Shown: piece by piece, positions 52,587-61,763 of the stretch
How the letters are laid out: each line of letters starts with the position of its first letter
How positions within the stretch are numbered: position 1 is the stretch's first letter
Assembly (NCBI RefSeq): GCF_900236475.1
Contig: NZ_LT963352.1
Location: 5,522,001 to 5,586,000 of the forward strand
Source of the DNA: Streptomyces chartreusis NRRL 3882
GTDB taxonomy: Bacteria; Actinomycetota; Actinomycetes; Streptomycetales; Streptomycetaceae
DNA: 64,000 bases
Reading direction: 5' to 3'
Notes under the pieces: generated by a model
What the model was told of the DNA's origin: nothing
Database searches by the model: none
Seen by the model: only the letters and a program-made list of their open reading frames with translations
Program-made: the position numbers and the translations under genes

Positions 52587-54062
52587 ATGACCGTGCCGGA
52601 GCCGCGTGATGCAGATGTCGTGGATGCCGATGACCTGCCATCCGTCCCGGCGGTGGACGAGACCGTGCTGGGGCGGGCGTACCGGGCGCTGAGCTTCGGG
52701 ATCGTCTCCGTGGTGCTGCTCATCGCCTTCGAGGCGACGGCGGTCGGTACGGCGATGCCCGTCGCGGCGCGGGAGTTGGACGGGGTGCCGTTGTACGCGT
52801 TCGCGTTCTCCGGATACTTCACGACCAGTCTGTTCGGGATGGTGCTGTCCGGGCAGTGGTCGGACCGGCGTGGGCCCCTCGGGCCGTTGACGACGGGCAT
52901 CGCCTCCTTCGGGGCCGGGCTGTTGCTGTCGGGGACCGCCGGGGCGATGTGGGTGTTCATCCTGGGGCGGGCCGTGCAGGGACTCGGCGGCGGGCTGGTG
53001 ATCGTCGCGCTGTACGTGGTCGTCGGGCGGGCGTATCCGGAGCGGCTGCGGCCGGCCATCATGGCCGCGTTCGCCGCGAGCTGGATCCTGCCGTCGATCG
53101 TCGGCCCGCTCGCCGCCGGCGCGGTGACCGAGCAGCTCGGGTGGCGATGGGTGTTCATCGGGATCCCCGTGCTCGTCGTCTTTCCGCTCGCGCTCGCACT
53201 GCCGCAGATACGGCGCCGTGCGTCCGGACCGGTGTCGGCACCGGAGCCGGACTCGGACTCCTCTGCTCCCGGCCGACCCCCCTCCCTCAACCGCCGCCGC
53301 ATCCGCCTGGCCCTGGCCATCTCCCTCGGTGCCGGCCTGCTCCAGTACGCCGCCCAGGACCTGCGCCCGCTCTCGCTCGTGCCGGGCGCGGCCGGACTGG
53401 CCCTCCTGGTGCCGGCCGTGCTCGGGCTGCTCCCGCGCGGCACCTACCGGGCCGCTCGCGGGCTGCCCTCCGTCGTGCTGCTGCGCGGCGTCGCGGCGGG
53501 CTCCTTCATCGCCGCGGAATCCTTCGTGCCGCTGATGCTGGTGACGCAGCGCGGGCTCAGTCCGACACTGGCCGGGTTCTCGCTCGCCGCGGGCGGTGGG
53601 ACGTGGGCGCTGGGCTCGTGGGTGCAGTCGCGGCCGCGGTTCGAGCCGTACCGGGAGCGGTTGACGACGCTCGGCATGCTGCTGGTGGCGGCGGCCATCG
53701 CCACCGCGCCGAGTGTGCTGATCGACTCCGTGCCCGTCTGGACCGTGGCCGTCGCCTGGGCGTTCGGCTGCTTCGGCATGGGCCTCGTCATCTCGTCCAC
53801 GAGCGTGCTCCTGCTCCAGCTCTCCGCCCCCGAGGAGGCCGGCACCAACTCCGCCGCCCTCCAGATCTCCGACGGCCTCTCCAACGTCGTGCTGCTCTCC
53901 GCCGGCGGCGCCGCCTTCGCCACCCTCGGCGGCGGCACGGTGACGCACACCACCACCGACACCACCGCCTCCCATCCCGCCGCCTTCACCGCGGTGTTCC
54001 TGCCGATGGCGGTGGTCGCGCTGGTGGGGGCCTGGGTGACCACGCGGCTGCGGGAGCGGTGA
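52587..54062 (+). CDS. MFS exporter
   Basis: 491 residues from ATG 52587; upstream in-frame sequence crosses the tRNA flank and is not coding. About 14 membrane helices with the MFS motif GQWSDRRGPLGP after helix 2 and GRAVQGLGGGLVIVALYVVVGR, the drug/H+ antiporter type. A charged loop with Pro/Ser (about 205-235) splits the halves. Substrate unknown; efflux of small molecules is likely. Confidence 0.88.
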   Translation: MTVPEPRDADVVDADDLPSVPAVDETVLGRAYRALSFGIVSVVLLIAFEATAVGTAMPVAARELDGVPLYAFAFSGYFTTSLFGMVLSGQWSDRRGPLGPLTTGIASFGAGLLLSGTAGAMWVFILGRAVQGLGGGLVIVALYVVVGRAYPERLRPAIMAAFAASWILPSIVGPLAAGAVTEQLGWRWVFIGIPVLVVFPLALALPQIRRRASGPVSAPEPDSDSSAPGRPPSLNRRRIRLALAISLGAGLLQYAAQDLRPLSLVPGAAGLALLVPAVLGLLPRGTYRAARGLPSVVLLRGVAAGSFIAAESFVPLMLVTQRGLSPTLAGFSLAAGGGTWALGSWVQSRPRFEPYRERLTTLGMLLVAAAIATAPSVLIDSVPVWTVAVAWAFGCFGMGLVISSTSVLLLQLSAPEEAGTNSAALQISDGLSNVVLLSAGGAAFATLGGGTVTHTTTDTTASHPAAFTAVFLPMAVVALVGAWVTTRLRER

Positions 54063-54220
54063 GGAGCGCTTCCCCGCTGTGACGTGGATCCCACCCGGGC
54101 ATGACCCGGGCTTGTCCGCGCATGGGCAGTGGTGGGGCGCCGGTAGGGTGGCCCGGTTGTCATACGTAGCCGAGCCGTCAGGCTCCCCTCGAACGAGCCG
54201 CCCGACCCCCAACGGAGACC

Positions 54221-56020
54221 GTGACTACCACCGCCGGCACAAGCTCTGCCTCGCACCACCTGTCCCCGGCGTTCCCCGGCCGCGCCCCCTGGGGTACCGC
54301 CAGCAAGCTGCGCGCCTGGCAGCAGGGCGCGATGGAGAAGTACATCCAGGAGCAGCCGCGGGACTTCCTGGCGGTCGCCACCCCCGGCGCCGGCAAGACG
54401 ACCTTCGCGCTGACGCTGGCGTCCTGGCTGCTGCACCACCACGTCGTGCAGCAGGTCACCGTGGTGGCCCCGACCGAGCACCTGAAGAAGCAGTGGGCCG
54501 AAGCCGCGGCCCGCATAGGCATCAAGCTCGACCCGGAGTACAGCGCCGGGCCGCTCGGCAGGGAGTACCACGGGGTCGCCGTGACGTACGCGGGTGTCGG
54601 TGTGCGGCCGATGCTCCACCGGAACCGGGTGGAGCAGCGCAAGACCCTCGTCATCCTCGACGAGATCCACCACGCCGGTGACAGCAAGTCCTGGGGCGAG
54701 GCCTGTCTGGAGGCCTTCGAGCCCGCCACCCGCCGGCTCGCCCTCACCGGTACGCCCTTCCGGTCCGACACCAACCCCATCCCCTTCGTGACGTACGAGG
54801 AGGGGCAGGACGGAATCCGGCGGTCCGCCGCCGACTACACCTACGGGTACGGCAACGCGCTCGCCGACAACGTCGTCCGGCCCGTCATCTTCCTCTCCTA
54901 CAGCGGCAACATGCGCTGGCGCACCAAGGCCGGTGACGAGGTCGCCGCGCGGCTCGGCGAGCCCATGACCAAGGACGCCATCAGCCAGGCCTGGCGGACC
55001 GCTCTCGATCCGCGTGGTGAGTGGATGCCCGCCGTGCTGCGCGCCGCCGACCAGCGCCTGACCGAGGTCAGGAAGGCCATCCCGGACGCCGGCGCGCTCG
55101 TCATCGCCTCCGACCAGGACTCGGCGCGTGCGTACGCCAAGCTGATCCGCGAGATCACGGGCAGCAAGGCGACCCTCGTGCTGTCCGACGACGCCGGCGC
55201 CTCCGAGCGGATCGACGAGTTCAGCGCGAACACCGACCGGTGGATGGTCGCCGTGCGGATGGTGTCCGAGGGCGTCGACGTGCCCCGGCTCGCGGTGGGT
55301 GTGTACGCGACGACCATCTCGACGCCTCTCTTCTTCGCGCAGGCCGTCGGGCGTTTCGTACGGTCCCGGCGGCGCGGCGAGACCGCGTCCGTGTTCCTGC
55401 CGACCGTGCCCGACCTGCTCTCCTTCGCCAACGAGATGGAGCGCGAGCGCGACCACGTCCTCGACAAGCCCAAGAAGGAGGGCGAGGAGGACCCGTACGC
55501 CGAATCCGAGAAGGAGATGGAGGAGGCGAACAAGGAGCAGGACGAGGACACCGGTGAGCAGGACATGCTGCCCTTCGAGGCGCTGGAGTCCGACGCCGTC
55601 TTCGACCGGGTCATGTACAACGGCGCCGAGTTCGGCATGCAGGCCCACCCGGGCAGCGAGGAGGAGCAGGACTACCTCGGCATCCCCGGGCTGCTGGAGC
55701 CCGACCAGGTCCAGCTGCTGCTGCAGAAGCGGCAGGCCCGGCAGATCGCGCACAGCCGCAAGAAGCCGGACGAGGAGGCCGACCTGCTCGAACTGCCCGC
55801 CGAGCGGCGGCCGGTCGTCTCCCACAAGGAGATGATGGAGCTGCGGCGGCAGCTCAACACGATGGTCGGCGCCTACGTCCACCAGAGCGGCAAGCCGCAC
55901 GGCGTGATCCACACGGAGCTGCGGCGCGTGTGCGGGGGGCCTCCGGCGGCGGAGGCGACGGCGGGGCAGCTGCGGCAGCGGATCGCCAAGGTCCAGGAGT
56001 GGGCTACGCGGATGAAGTGA
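54221..56020 (+). CDS. DEAD/DEAH-box family helicase
   Basis: 599 residues, GTG start with GGAG 4 bases upstream. SF2 motifs: ATPGAGKTTFALTLA (motif I, about 52-60), VVAPTEHLKKQWAEAA (Ia), LDEIHHAGD (II, DEIH), LALTGTPFRSD (III), and AQAVGRFVRSRRRGE (VI). An acidic low-complexity insert (about 407-450) precedes a C-terminal domain without recognisable motifs. It resembles the type III restriction/ERCC3-like branch. No nuclease or methylase gene is near, so a repair or RNA/DNA role is more likely than defence. Confidence 0.88.
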   Translation: MTTTAGTSSASHHLSPAFPGRAPWGTASKLRAWQQGAMEKYIQEQPRDFLAVATPGAGKTTFALTLASWLLHHHVVQQVTVVAPTEHLKKQWAEAAARIGIKLDPEYSAGPLGREYHGVAVTYAGVGVRPMLHRNRVEQRKTLVILDEIHHAGDSKSWGEACLEAFEPATRRLALTGTPFRSDTNPIPFVTYEEGQDGIRRSAADYTYGYGNALADNVVRPVIFLSYSGNMRWRTKAGDEVAARLGEPMTKDAISQAWRTALDPRGEWMPAVLRAADQRLTEVRKAIPDAGALVIASDQDSARAYAKLIREITGSKATLVLSDDAGASERIDEFSANTDRWMVAVRMVSEGVDVPRLAVGVYATTISTPLFFAQAVGRFVRSRRRGETASVFLPTVPDLLSFANEMERERDHVLDKPKKEGEEDPYAESEKEMEEANKEQDEDTGEQDMLPFEALESDAVFDRVMYNGAEFGMQAHPGSEEEQDYLGIPGLLEPDQVQLLLQKRQARQIAHSRKKPDEEADLLELPAERRPVVSHKEMMELRRQLNTMVGAYVHQSGKPHGVIHTELRRVCGGPPAAEATAGQLRQRIAKVQEWATRMK

Positions 56021-56380
56021 CTCGCCAGTCGTCACGGGGCCGGGCAGCGCCCGGCCCTTCCGCATGTGTGGGTGTCGTGTGTGCTCCGTGGGGCGTCATG
56101 AGGTGCCTGTTGCACGTATCCGGGCAAAGGGGGCCAGCCGACCCTGGTCCGTGCCCGGATTCTGGACGGAGCCTTCCGCTCAGCGAACTCCCTTCGCTAC
56201 TGTCCGGCTACGCACACGCCCCGTGGCAGCGCCGCCGCGGAGCGCAGCCGTGAAGCGACGCGGTCCGGACAGGCCGGGCCGCCGGCCGATCGGCGGCCTC
56301 TGAAACGCGTTGCCGACGGGACTCGGTGACGCATCCGCCGACCAGGGGGCCGTCGACCTCACCACTAAGGAGTGGGCGTC
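56021..56380. other. Intergenic region before the IclR gene
   Basis: 360 bp. A terminator lies at its left end (separate entry). The rest shows no gene; the last 60 bp should hold the iclR promoter, and AAGGAG at 56367-56372 is the ribosome site. Nothing else is evident. Confidence 0.4.
56036..56060 (+). terminator. Terminator of the helicase gene
   Basis: GGGCCGGGC-AGC-GCCCGGCCC, 9-bp perfect stem, followed by TT. Confidence 0.75.
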
Positions 56381-57022
56381 GTGACCGCGGAGACCTCCCA
56401 GACGCTCGACAGGGGACTGCGCGTCCTCAAGCTGCTCGCCGACACGGACCACGGGCTGACCGTGACCGAGCTCTCCCTCAAACTGGGCGTCAACCGGACC
56501 GTGGTGTACCGGTTGCTCGCCACGCTGGAACAGCACGCGCTGATACGCCGTGACCTGGGCGGACGTGCCCGGGTCGGGCTCGGTGTGCTGCGTCTGGGGC
56601 GGCAGGTCCATCCCCTCGTACGGGAGGCCGCGATGCCGGCGCTGCGGTCGCTCGCCGAGGACATCGGCGCGACGGCGCACCTGACCCTGGTCGACGGGGC
56701 GGACGCGCTCGCCGTGGCCGTGGTGGAGCCGACCTGGACGGACTATCACGTCGCCTACCGGGCCGGGTTCCGCCACCCCCTGGACCGGGGCGCCGCGGGC
56801 AAGGCGATACTCGCGGCCCGGCAGCACCCGATGACGGACCCCGGGTTCATCCTGACCCACGGCGAGCTGGAGGCCGGCGCGTGCGGGGCGGCGGCCCCGC
56901 TGCTGGGGGTGACGGGTGTCGAGGGCAGCGTGGGCGTGGTGATGCTGGCGGACGTGGTGCCGGAGCGCGTGGGGGCCAGGGTCGTCGAGGCGGCCCGAGA
57001 GGTCGCGGACGCGCTGCGCTGA
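56381..57022 (+). CDS. IclR-family transcriptional regulator
   Basis: 213 residues; GTG 56381 chosen over GTG 56372 because AAGGAG is then 8 bases away. N-terminal winged helix (TLDRGLRVLKLLADTDHGLTVTELSLKLGVNRTVVYRLL in parts) and C-terminal IclR effector domain. By family and position it fits HpdR of S. coelicolor, which represses the 4-hydroxyphenylpyruvate dioxygenase gene (from memory); that gene lies 6 kb away at the window end. This link is inference. Confidence 0.88.
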   Translation: MTAETSQTLDRGLRVLKLLADTDHGLTVTELSLKLGVNRTVVYRLLATLEQHALIRRDLGGRARVGLGVLRLGRQVHPLVREAAMPALRSLAEDIGATAHLTLVDGADALAVAVVEPTWTDYHVAYRAGFRHPLDRGAAGKAILAARQHPMTDPGFILTHGELEAGACGAAAPLLGVTGVEGSVGVVMLADVVPERVGARVVEAAREVADALR

Positions 57023-57109
57023 CGTCTGCGGAGCCTGCCGGGCGCCCTCGTGCCAGGCCCCCGGCGACCTGGGCCCGGCCCGATTCCCCACCCGAGTTAG
57101 ATTGATCCC

Positions 57110-57901
57110 GTGTTCTCTCGCCTCACGCGCCCCCAGGCCATCGCCGTCTGCGCCCTGCCCGTCGTGGCTCTGCTCGCCACGGCGGTGTTCGCGCCGCTGC
57201 CGTTCTCGGTGGCGCAGCCCGGGCAGACGACGAACGTGCTCGGGGAGGACAAGGGCGCCCCGGTGATCACGATCTCGGGCGCGCCGGCCCGGGACACCCG
57301 TGGCCAGCTGCGCATGACCACCATCGTGGCGACCTCACCGGAGACCCGGGTCTCGCTCCCGGACATCGTCGACAGCTGGTTCCGCACGGACCGGGCGGTC
57401 ATGCCGCGCGACGCGATCTACCCGAGCGGCGACACCGTCCAGGAGATCGAGCGGCACAACGAGGAGCAGATGAAGGAGTCCCAGGACGCGGCGACGCAGG
57501 CCGCGCTGAACTATCTCGGCCTCGACGACAAGGACGTCAAGGTCGGCCTGAGGCTCGCGGACGTGGGCGGGCCCAGTGCGGGGCTGCTGTTCTCCCTGGG
57601 GATCATCGACAAGCTCGACGGCGACGGCACCGGTGGTGATCTCACCGGGGGCCGTGTCATCGCCGGCACCGGCACGATCGCCGCCGACGGCAAGGTCGGG
57701 GCGGTGGGCGGCGTCGCCCTCAAGACCCAGGCCGCCAAGCGGGACGGAGCGACCGTGTTCCTCGTCCCGAAGGCGGAGTGCGCGGACGCGCGGGCCGAAC
57801 TGCCGAAGGGTCTGCGGCTGATTCCGGTGACCACGCTGAAGAGCACGGTGAGTTCACTGGTGGCCCTGGAGACGGGTAAGGGGTCAGTGCCCAGCTGTTA
57901 G
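57110..57901 (+). CDS. Secreted Lon-like serine protease
   Basis: 263 residues. A membrane anchor at about 9-28 leads to an external part. The Lon (S16) proteolytic fold has its dyad Ser156 (DVGGPSAGL) and Lys205 (GGVALKTQAA). YlbL-type relatives usually have a PDZ domain before the protease; I do not see one here and the protein is shorter, so it is a minimal version. Its TAG stop overlaps the stop of the convergent small gene. Confidence 0.85.
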   Translation: MFSRLTRPQAIAVCALPVVALLATAVFAPLPFSVAQPGQTTNVLGEDKGAPVITISGAPARDTRGQLRMTTIVATSPETRVSLPDIVDSWFRTDRAVMPRDAIYPSGDTVQEIERHNEEQMKESQDAATQAALNYLGLDDKDVKVGLRLADVGGPSAGLLFSLGIIDKLDGDGTGGDLTGGRVIAGTGTIAADGKVGAVGGVALKTQAAKRDGATVFLVPKAECADARAELPKGLRLIPVTTLKSTVSSLVALETGKGSVPSC

Positions 57902-58080
57902 AGAGCGGTGGCTGCCGTCCCCGGCCGGGTGGCGAGCCTTAATCCGACCTCTACGAGGGTCCAGCCGAGGCGGGTGCGGAGGCCATGGTTGTTCCGGGCG
58001 GTGGGGCGCGGGCCTCCGGCCGCGGCACGGAGTTCGGTGGCGCGGGCGTGGTGCAGGGCGAGGTGGATGTCCGGGTGCAT
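57898..58080 (-). CDS. Small hypothetical protein downstream of the ArsR gene
   Basis: 60 residues; ATG one base after the ArsR stop, so co-translated. Basic and helical (HPDIHLALHHARATELRAAA ... LRTRLGWTLVEVGLRLA). Similar short ORFs with LRTRLGWTLVEVGLRL endings occur next to regulators in Streptomyces, as I recall. No function known. It overlaps the convergent Lon-like gene by 4 bp. Confidence 0.6.
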   Translation of the reverse strand: MHPDIHLALHHARATELRAAAGGPRPTARNNHGLRTRLGWTLVEVGLRLATRPGTAATAL

Positions 58081-58081
58081 C

Positions 58082-58669
58082 TCAGTCCGTCCTGATCGGG
58101 AAGGCGTGGGTGTGGAGGCGGACCTGCTCGGCGCCGGGGGTGTCCTCGGTGGTTGCGCGGTCGCGGTACGTCTCGACCAGCGCGTGCATCTTCTCGACGA
58201 GCTCCCGCGTCAGTTCGGGCGTGAGCTGCAGGGTCCAACTGCTCATGTCCCAGGAGCGGCTCCACTCCTCGGGCCATGAGCCGCGGTTGCCCAGCCACGT
58301 CGACAGGTCCTGGGTCTGCGTGGTGGCGACCTCGTGGAGGTACATGTCCGCCGCGCCGCGCACGGTCGGGTCCGAGTCGTTGAGGAGGGCGTCGTCGAAG
58401 CGCAGGCCGCGGTGGACCGCCTGCCACCATCGCTCGCGCCCCTTGCCCCGCTCGGGGGCGTCCTCGACGAAGCCGTACTCCGCGAGCTGACGCAGGTGGT
58501 AGCTGGTGGCGCCGCTGGACTCGCCCAGCTTCGCGGCGAGTTGCGAGGCGGTGGCCGGGCCGCCGAAGCGCAGGGCGTCCAGCAGCTGCATCCGCAGGGG
58601 GTGCGCGAGTCCGCGCAGGGATCGGGCGTCGAGTTGCCGTACGTGTGTCTTCTCGGTCTCACTCACCAT
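58082..58669 (-). CDS. ArsR-family (HTH) transcriptional regulator
   Basis: 195 residues; start at ATG 58667-58669 (MVSETEKTHV); an ATG six codons earlier would extend it. Winged helix (SLRGLAHPLRMQLLDALRFGGPATASQLAAKLGESSGATSYHLRQL in parts) followed by a C-terminal domain of about 110 residues, so larger than metal-sensing ArsR proteins; metal Cys motifs are missing. A 24-bp palindrome sits 11 bp upstream, so it probably represses itself. Confidence 0.88.
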   Translation of the reverse strand: MVSETEKTHVRQLDARSLRGLAHPLRMQLLDALRFGGPATASQLAAKLGESSGATSYHLRQLAEYGFVEDAPERGKGRERWWQAVHRGLRFDDALLNDSDPTVRGAADMYLHEVATTQTQDLSTWLGNRGSWPEEWSRSWDMSSWTLQLTPELTRELVEKMHALVETYRDRATTEDTPGAEQVRLHTHAFPIRTD

Positions 58670-58679
58670 GCAAAGGTAG

Positions 58680-58703
58680 CGTTGCAAAGGGACCTTTGCA
58701 ACG
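58680..58703. promoter_or_regulatory. 24-bp perfect palindrome, probable ArsR operator
   Basis: Arms CGTTGCAAAGG (58680-58690) and CCTTTGCAACG (58693-58703) flank GA. A further GCAAAGG half-site overlaps the start codon region (58670-58676). Confidence 0.8.
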
Positions 58704-58729
58704 TCTTCTTTGTAAGTCTTTCCGGTAAG

Positions 58730-59689
58730 TCACCCCTCCCTGACCAATCCCTCCTCCACCATCCAGTCCAGCGCCACCTGATGCGGATCCTCACCCTCCA
58801 CATCGACCTTCGCGTTCAGCGTCCGCGCCACCCCGTTGTTCAGCCTCGCCGTCACCGGATCCAGCACGTCCGAGATCGCCGGCCACCGCCTGAGGGTCTT
58901 CGCGTTGATCATCGGCGCCGCGTTGTAGTTCGGGAAGAACTTCCTGTCGTCCGCCATGACCGCCAGGTTCATGGAGTTGATGCGCCCGTCGGTGGTGAAC
59001 ACCTCCCCGTACGGGCAACTGCCCTTCGACGTCTGGGTGTAGATGATCCCCGTGTCCATCTGCGTGACGTTCCGCGCCGGCAGCTCCATCCCGTACGCCC
59101 GCTGCATGCCCGGCAACCCGTCCGCCCGGTTCGCGAACTCGACCTCCACGCACAGCCTCACCGCCCCCGGGTCGGACTTCGCCAGCTTCGCCACGTCCGA
59201 CAGGGTCTTCGTGCCGTACTTCCTCGCGTTCTCCTGGTTCATCGCCAGCGCGTAGGTGTTGTTCAGGGACGACGGCCGCAGCCAGGCCAGCCCGTTCGCC
59301 GCGTCGGCCTTCCGGACCGCCTCCCACTGCTCGCGCGGATCGGTGATCGGCTCGCTGTTCCCCAGGTACGTGATCCACGCCGTGCCCGTGTACTCGTACC
59401 CGGCGTCGGCGTCGCCCTTGCGGACCGCCTCGCGGCTGCCGATGGACCCCTGGATGCCCGTGCGGTCGAGTACCTCCGCCCCGGCCGCCTCCAGGGCGAT
59501 GCCCATGATCGCGCCGAGGATCAGCCCCTCGGTGAACGACTTGGACGTCACCGTCAGGCTCGCGCCCTTCAGCGGCTCGCCCCGCCCGACCGACCCGGGC
59601 CGCACGTCGTCCGCCATGGGGGAGCCGCTGGTCAGTCCGCAGCCGGTGACCAGCAGCCCCGCTGCCACCAGGCACGTACGCCGTCTCAT
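58730..59689 (-). CDS. Osmoprotectant (glycine betaine-type) ABC substrate-binding lipoprotein
   Basis: 319 residues; ATG overlaps the permease stop (ATGA). Signal peptide with lipobox LLVTGCG. OpuAC/OsmF-type binding domain (TVTSKSFTEGLILGAIMG; DADAGYEYTGTAWITYLG; RLNNGVARTLNAKVDVEG). It binds compatible solutes such as glycine betaine or choline outside the membrane. Last gene of a four-gene operon with overlapping frames. Confidence 0.92.
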   Translation of the reverse strand: MRRRTCLVAAGLLVTGCGLTSGSPMADDVRPGSVGRGEPLKGASLTVTSKSFTEGLILGAIMGIALEAAGAEVLDRTGIQGSIGSREAVRKGDADAGYEYTGTAWITYLGNSEPITDPREQWEAVRKADAANGLAWLRPSSLNNTYALAMNQENARKYGTKTLSDVAKLAKSDPGAVRLCVEVEFANRADGLPGMQRAYGMELPARNVTQMDTGIIYTQTSKGSCPYGEVFTTDGRINSMNLAVMADDRKFFPNYNAAPMINAKTLRRWPAISDVLDPVTARLNNGVARTLNAKVDVEGEDPHQVALDWMVEEGLVREG

Positions 59690-60507
59690 GGCTGGAGCCC
59701 CCGCGGCCGCAGGAACACTTCCGCCAGCGAGGCCAGCCAGTCCACCAGCAGCGCCAGGACCACCGTGAGGACCGAGCCCAGCACCAGCACCGGCATCCGC
59801 TGGTTGGTGATCCCGGTCGTGATCAGTACGCCCAGTCCGCCGCCCCCGCCGAAGACGGCCAGGGTCGCCGTGCCGACGTTCAGGACGAGGGCCGTGCGGA
59901 CACCCGCCAGGATCAGCGGGACCGCCAACGGCAGTTCTACCCGGGTCAGGACCCCCATCGGCGACATGCCGATGCCCCGCGCCGCCTCCAGCAGCGTCGG
60001 GTCGTTCGCCTTCAGGCCGGTGATGGTGTTCGACAGCACGGGCAGGACGGCGTAGGCGATGATGCCGATCAGGGCGGCCCGGCGGCCGATGCCCAGCCAG
60101 ATGACGAGGAGCGCCAGCAGGCCGATGGCGGGCGTCGCCTGGCCCATGTTGGCGAACGCCATCGCCACCGGAGTGGCCCTGCGCAGCGCCCCGCGGGTCA
60201 GCAGGATCCCCAGCGGGATCGCGATGATCAGCACGAAGAACGTGGAGATCGCGGTCAGTTGGACGTGCTGCCACAGGGCCTTGGAGACCTGGCCGCCCGA
60301 CAGGGCGTTCCGGGACAGCGCGTCCAGGTCGGCCTGCTGGAACCAGAGCCAGGTGGCGAGCAGTACGGCCACCAGGACGGCGGGCAGCACGGTCAGCTTC
60401 TGCCATCCGACGTGCCGGGGCGGCGGGCCGGGTGGCGTCCGGGGCGCCTCGGCCTGCTCTTCGTCCGCCGGTCCGGGGGCCGTTCGCACCGGTCCGGGAG
60501 CGGTCAC
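59686..60507 (-). CDS. Osmoprotectant ABC transporter permease
   Basis: 273 residues; start GTG overlaps the stop of the ATPase gene. A cytosolic Pro-rich N-terminus of about 35 residues, then six helices and the EAA-like loop (LLEAARGIGMSPMGVLTRVELPLAVPLI). OpuCB/OpuCD type. It forms the channel with the other permease of the operon. Confidence 0.93.
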   Translation of the reverse strand: MTAPGPVRTAPGPADEEQAEAPRTPPGPPPRHVGWQKLTVLPAVLVAVLLATWLWFQQADLDALSRNALSGGQVSKALWQHVQLTAISTFFVLIIAIPLGILLTRGALRRATPVAMAFANMGQATPAIGLLALLVIWLGIGRRAALIGIIAYAVLPVLSNTITGLKANDPTLLEAARGIGMSPMGVLTRVELPLAVPLILAGVRTALVLNVGTATLAVFGGGGGLGVLITTGITNQRMPVLVLGSVLTVVLALLVDWLASLAEVFLRPRGLQP

Positions 60508-61763
60508 CGCGTCCCTCCGAGGCCGCCCACGCCCGTGACGCCCCCGCCGCCCTCCTGCTCCGCGTGCGTCTGCGCCGCCCGCAGTTCCTCCAGCTCGTGC
60601 TGGTGCTCCAGCGCGTCCAGCCGGTCGGCCTCCAGCATGTCGTGCACGGAGTTGAGGAGCGTCTCCATGTCGACGACGCCGGTGTACTCACCGCGCCGCC
60701 CCGTGACCGCCACCCGCCCGGCGTTGTCGGTGAGCACCGCCTCCAGCGCGTCCCGCAGGGTCGCGTCCCGGGTGACCGTGTCGTGCACCAGCGTCCCGGC
60801 ACGGGCCAGCGACCCCCGCGCCCGCATCAGATCACCGCGCCTGAGCCACTTGTAGGGCCGGCCGCGCCGGTCGAGCAGCAGGACCTCGTTGGTGCCGCCG
60901 ACCCGCAGCCGGTTGAAGATCTGCTGCAACGGGTCGTCGATCATCACCGTCGGATAGTCGGTGATCTCCACGTCCCGCACGCGGGTGAGGTTCAGCCGCT
61001 TCAGCGCCGCCCCGGCACCGACGAACCCGGACACGAAGTCGTCCGCCGGGTTCGTGAGGATGGCCTCCGGGGTGTCGAACTGCGCGATGTGGGACCGGTC
61101 GCGCAGGACGGCGATCCGGTCGCCGATCTTGATCGCCTCGTCGAAGTCGTGCGTGACGAAGACGATCGTCTTGTGCAGCTCGTGCTGGAGCCGGATCAGC
61201 TCGTCCTGGAGATGGTCGCGGGTGATCGGGTCCACCGCCCCGAACGGCTCGTCCATCAGCAGCACCGGGGGGTCGGCGGCCAGGGCACGGGCCACGCCCA
61301 CCCGCTGCTGCTGACCGCCGGAGAGCTGGCGCGGATAGCGGCCGTGGAACTCGCCGGGGTCGAGGCCGACGAGGTCGAGCAGCTCCTCGGTCCGCGCCCT
61401 GATCCGGGCCTTCGGCCAGCCGATCATCCTCGGTACGAGCGCGATGTTCTGCGCGACCGTCATGTGCGGGAAGAGCCCGGCGGACTGGATCGCGTAGCCG
61501 ACCTTGCGGCGCAGCCCCACCGGGTCGATGTCGGTGACGTCCTCACCGCCCATGCGGATACGGCCGCCGGTCGGCTCGATCAACCTGTTGATCATCTTGA
61601 GCGTGGTCGACTTGCCGCAGCCCGAGGGGCCGACCAGGACGACGACCTCGCCCGCCTTGATCTCCATGCTCACGTTGTCCACGGCCGGCTGCGCGCTGCC
61701 GGGGTACCGCTTGGTCAGGCTCTCCAGCTCGATGGAGGCCCCGTGGCCGCCGGTCTCAGGCAC
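60504..61763 (-). CDS. Osmoprotectant ABC transporter ATP-binding protein with CBS domains
   Basis: 419 residues, GTG start overlapping the upstream permease by 8 bp. Walker A GPSGCGKST, signature LSGGQQQRVGVARAL, Walker B VLLMDEPFGAVDP. The C-terminal about 150 residues form a tandem CBS pair (TVMIDDPLQQIFNRL; LRDALEAVLTDNAGRVAVTG), known in OpuA/OpuC as the ionic-strength or c-di-AMP sensor. So uptake should be gated by osmotic state. Confidence 0.94.
   Translation of the reverse strand: MPETGGHGASIELESLTKRYPGSAQPAVDNVSMEIKAGEVVVLVGPSGCGKSTTLKMINRLIEPTGGRIRMGGEDVTDIDPVGLRRKVGYAIQSAGLFPHMTVAQNIALVPRMIGWPKARIRARTEELLDLVGLDPGEFHGRYPRQLSGGQQQRVGVARALAADPPVLLMDEPFGAVDPITRDHLQDELIRLQHELHKTIVFVTHDFDEAIKIGDRIAVLRDRSHIAQFDTPEAILTNPADDFVSGFVGAGAALKRLNLTRVRDVEITDYPTVMIDDPLQQIFNRLRVGGTNEVLLLDRRGRPYKWLRRGDLMRARGSLARAGTLVHDTVTRDATLRDALEAVLTDNAGRVAVTGRRGEYTGVVDMETLLNSVHDMLEADRLDALEHQHELEELRAAQTHAEQEGGGGVTGVGGLGGTR

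Noticed and set aside
54221..56020. Helicase as part of a defence island
   Set aside because: Neighbours are a transporter and an IclR regulator; no nuclease, methylase or toxin gene is nearby.
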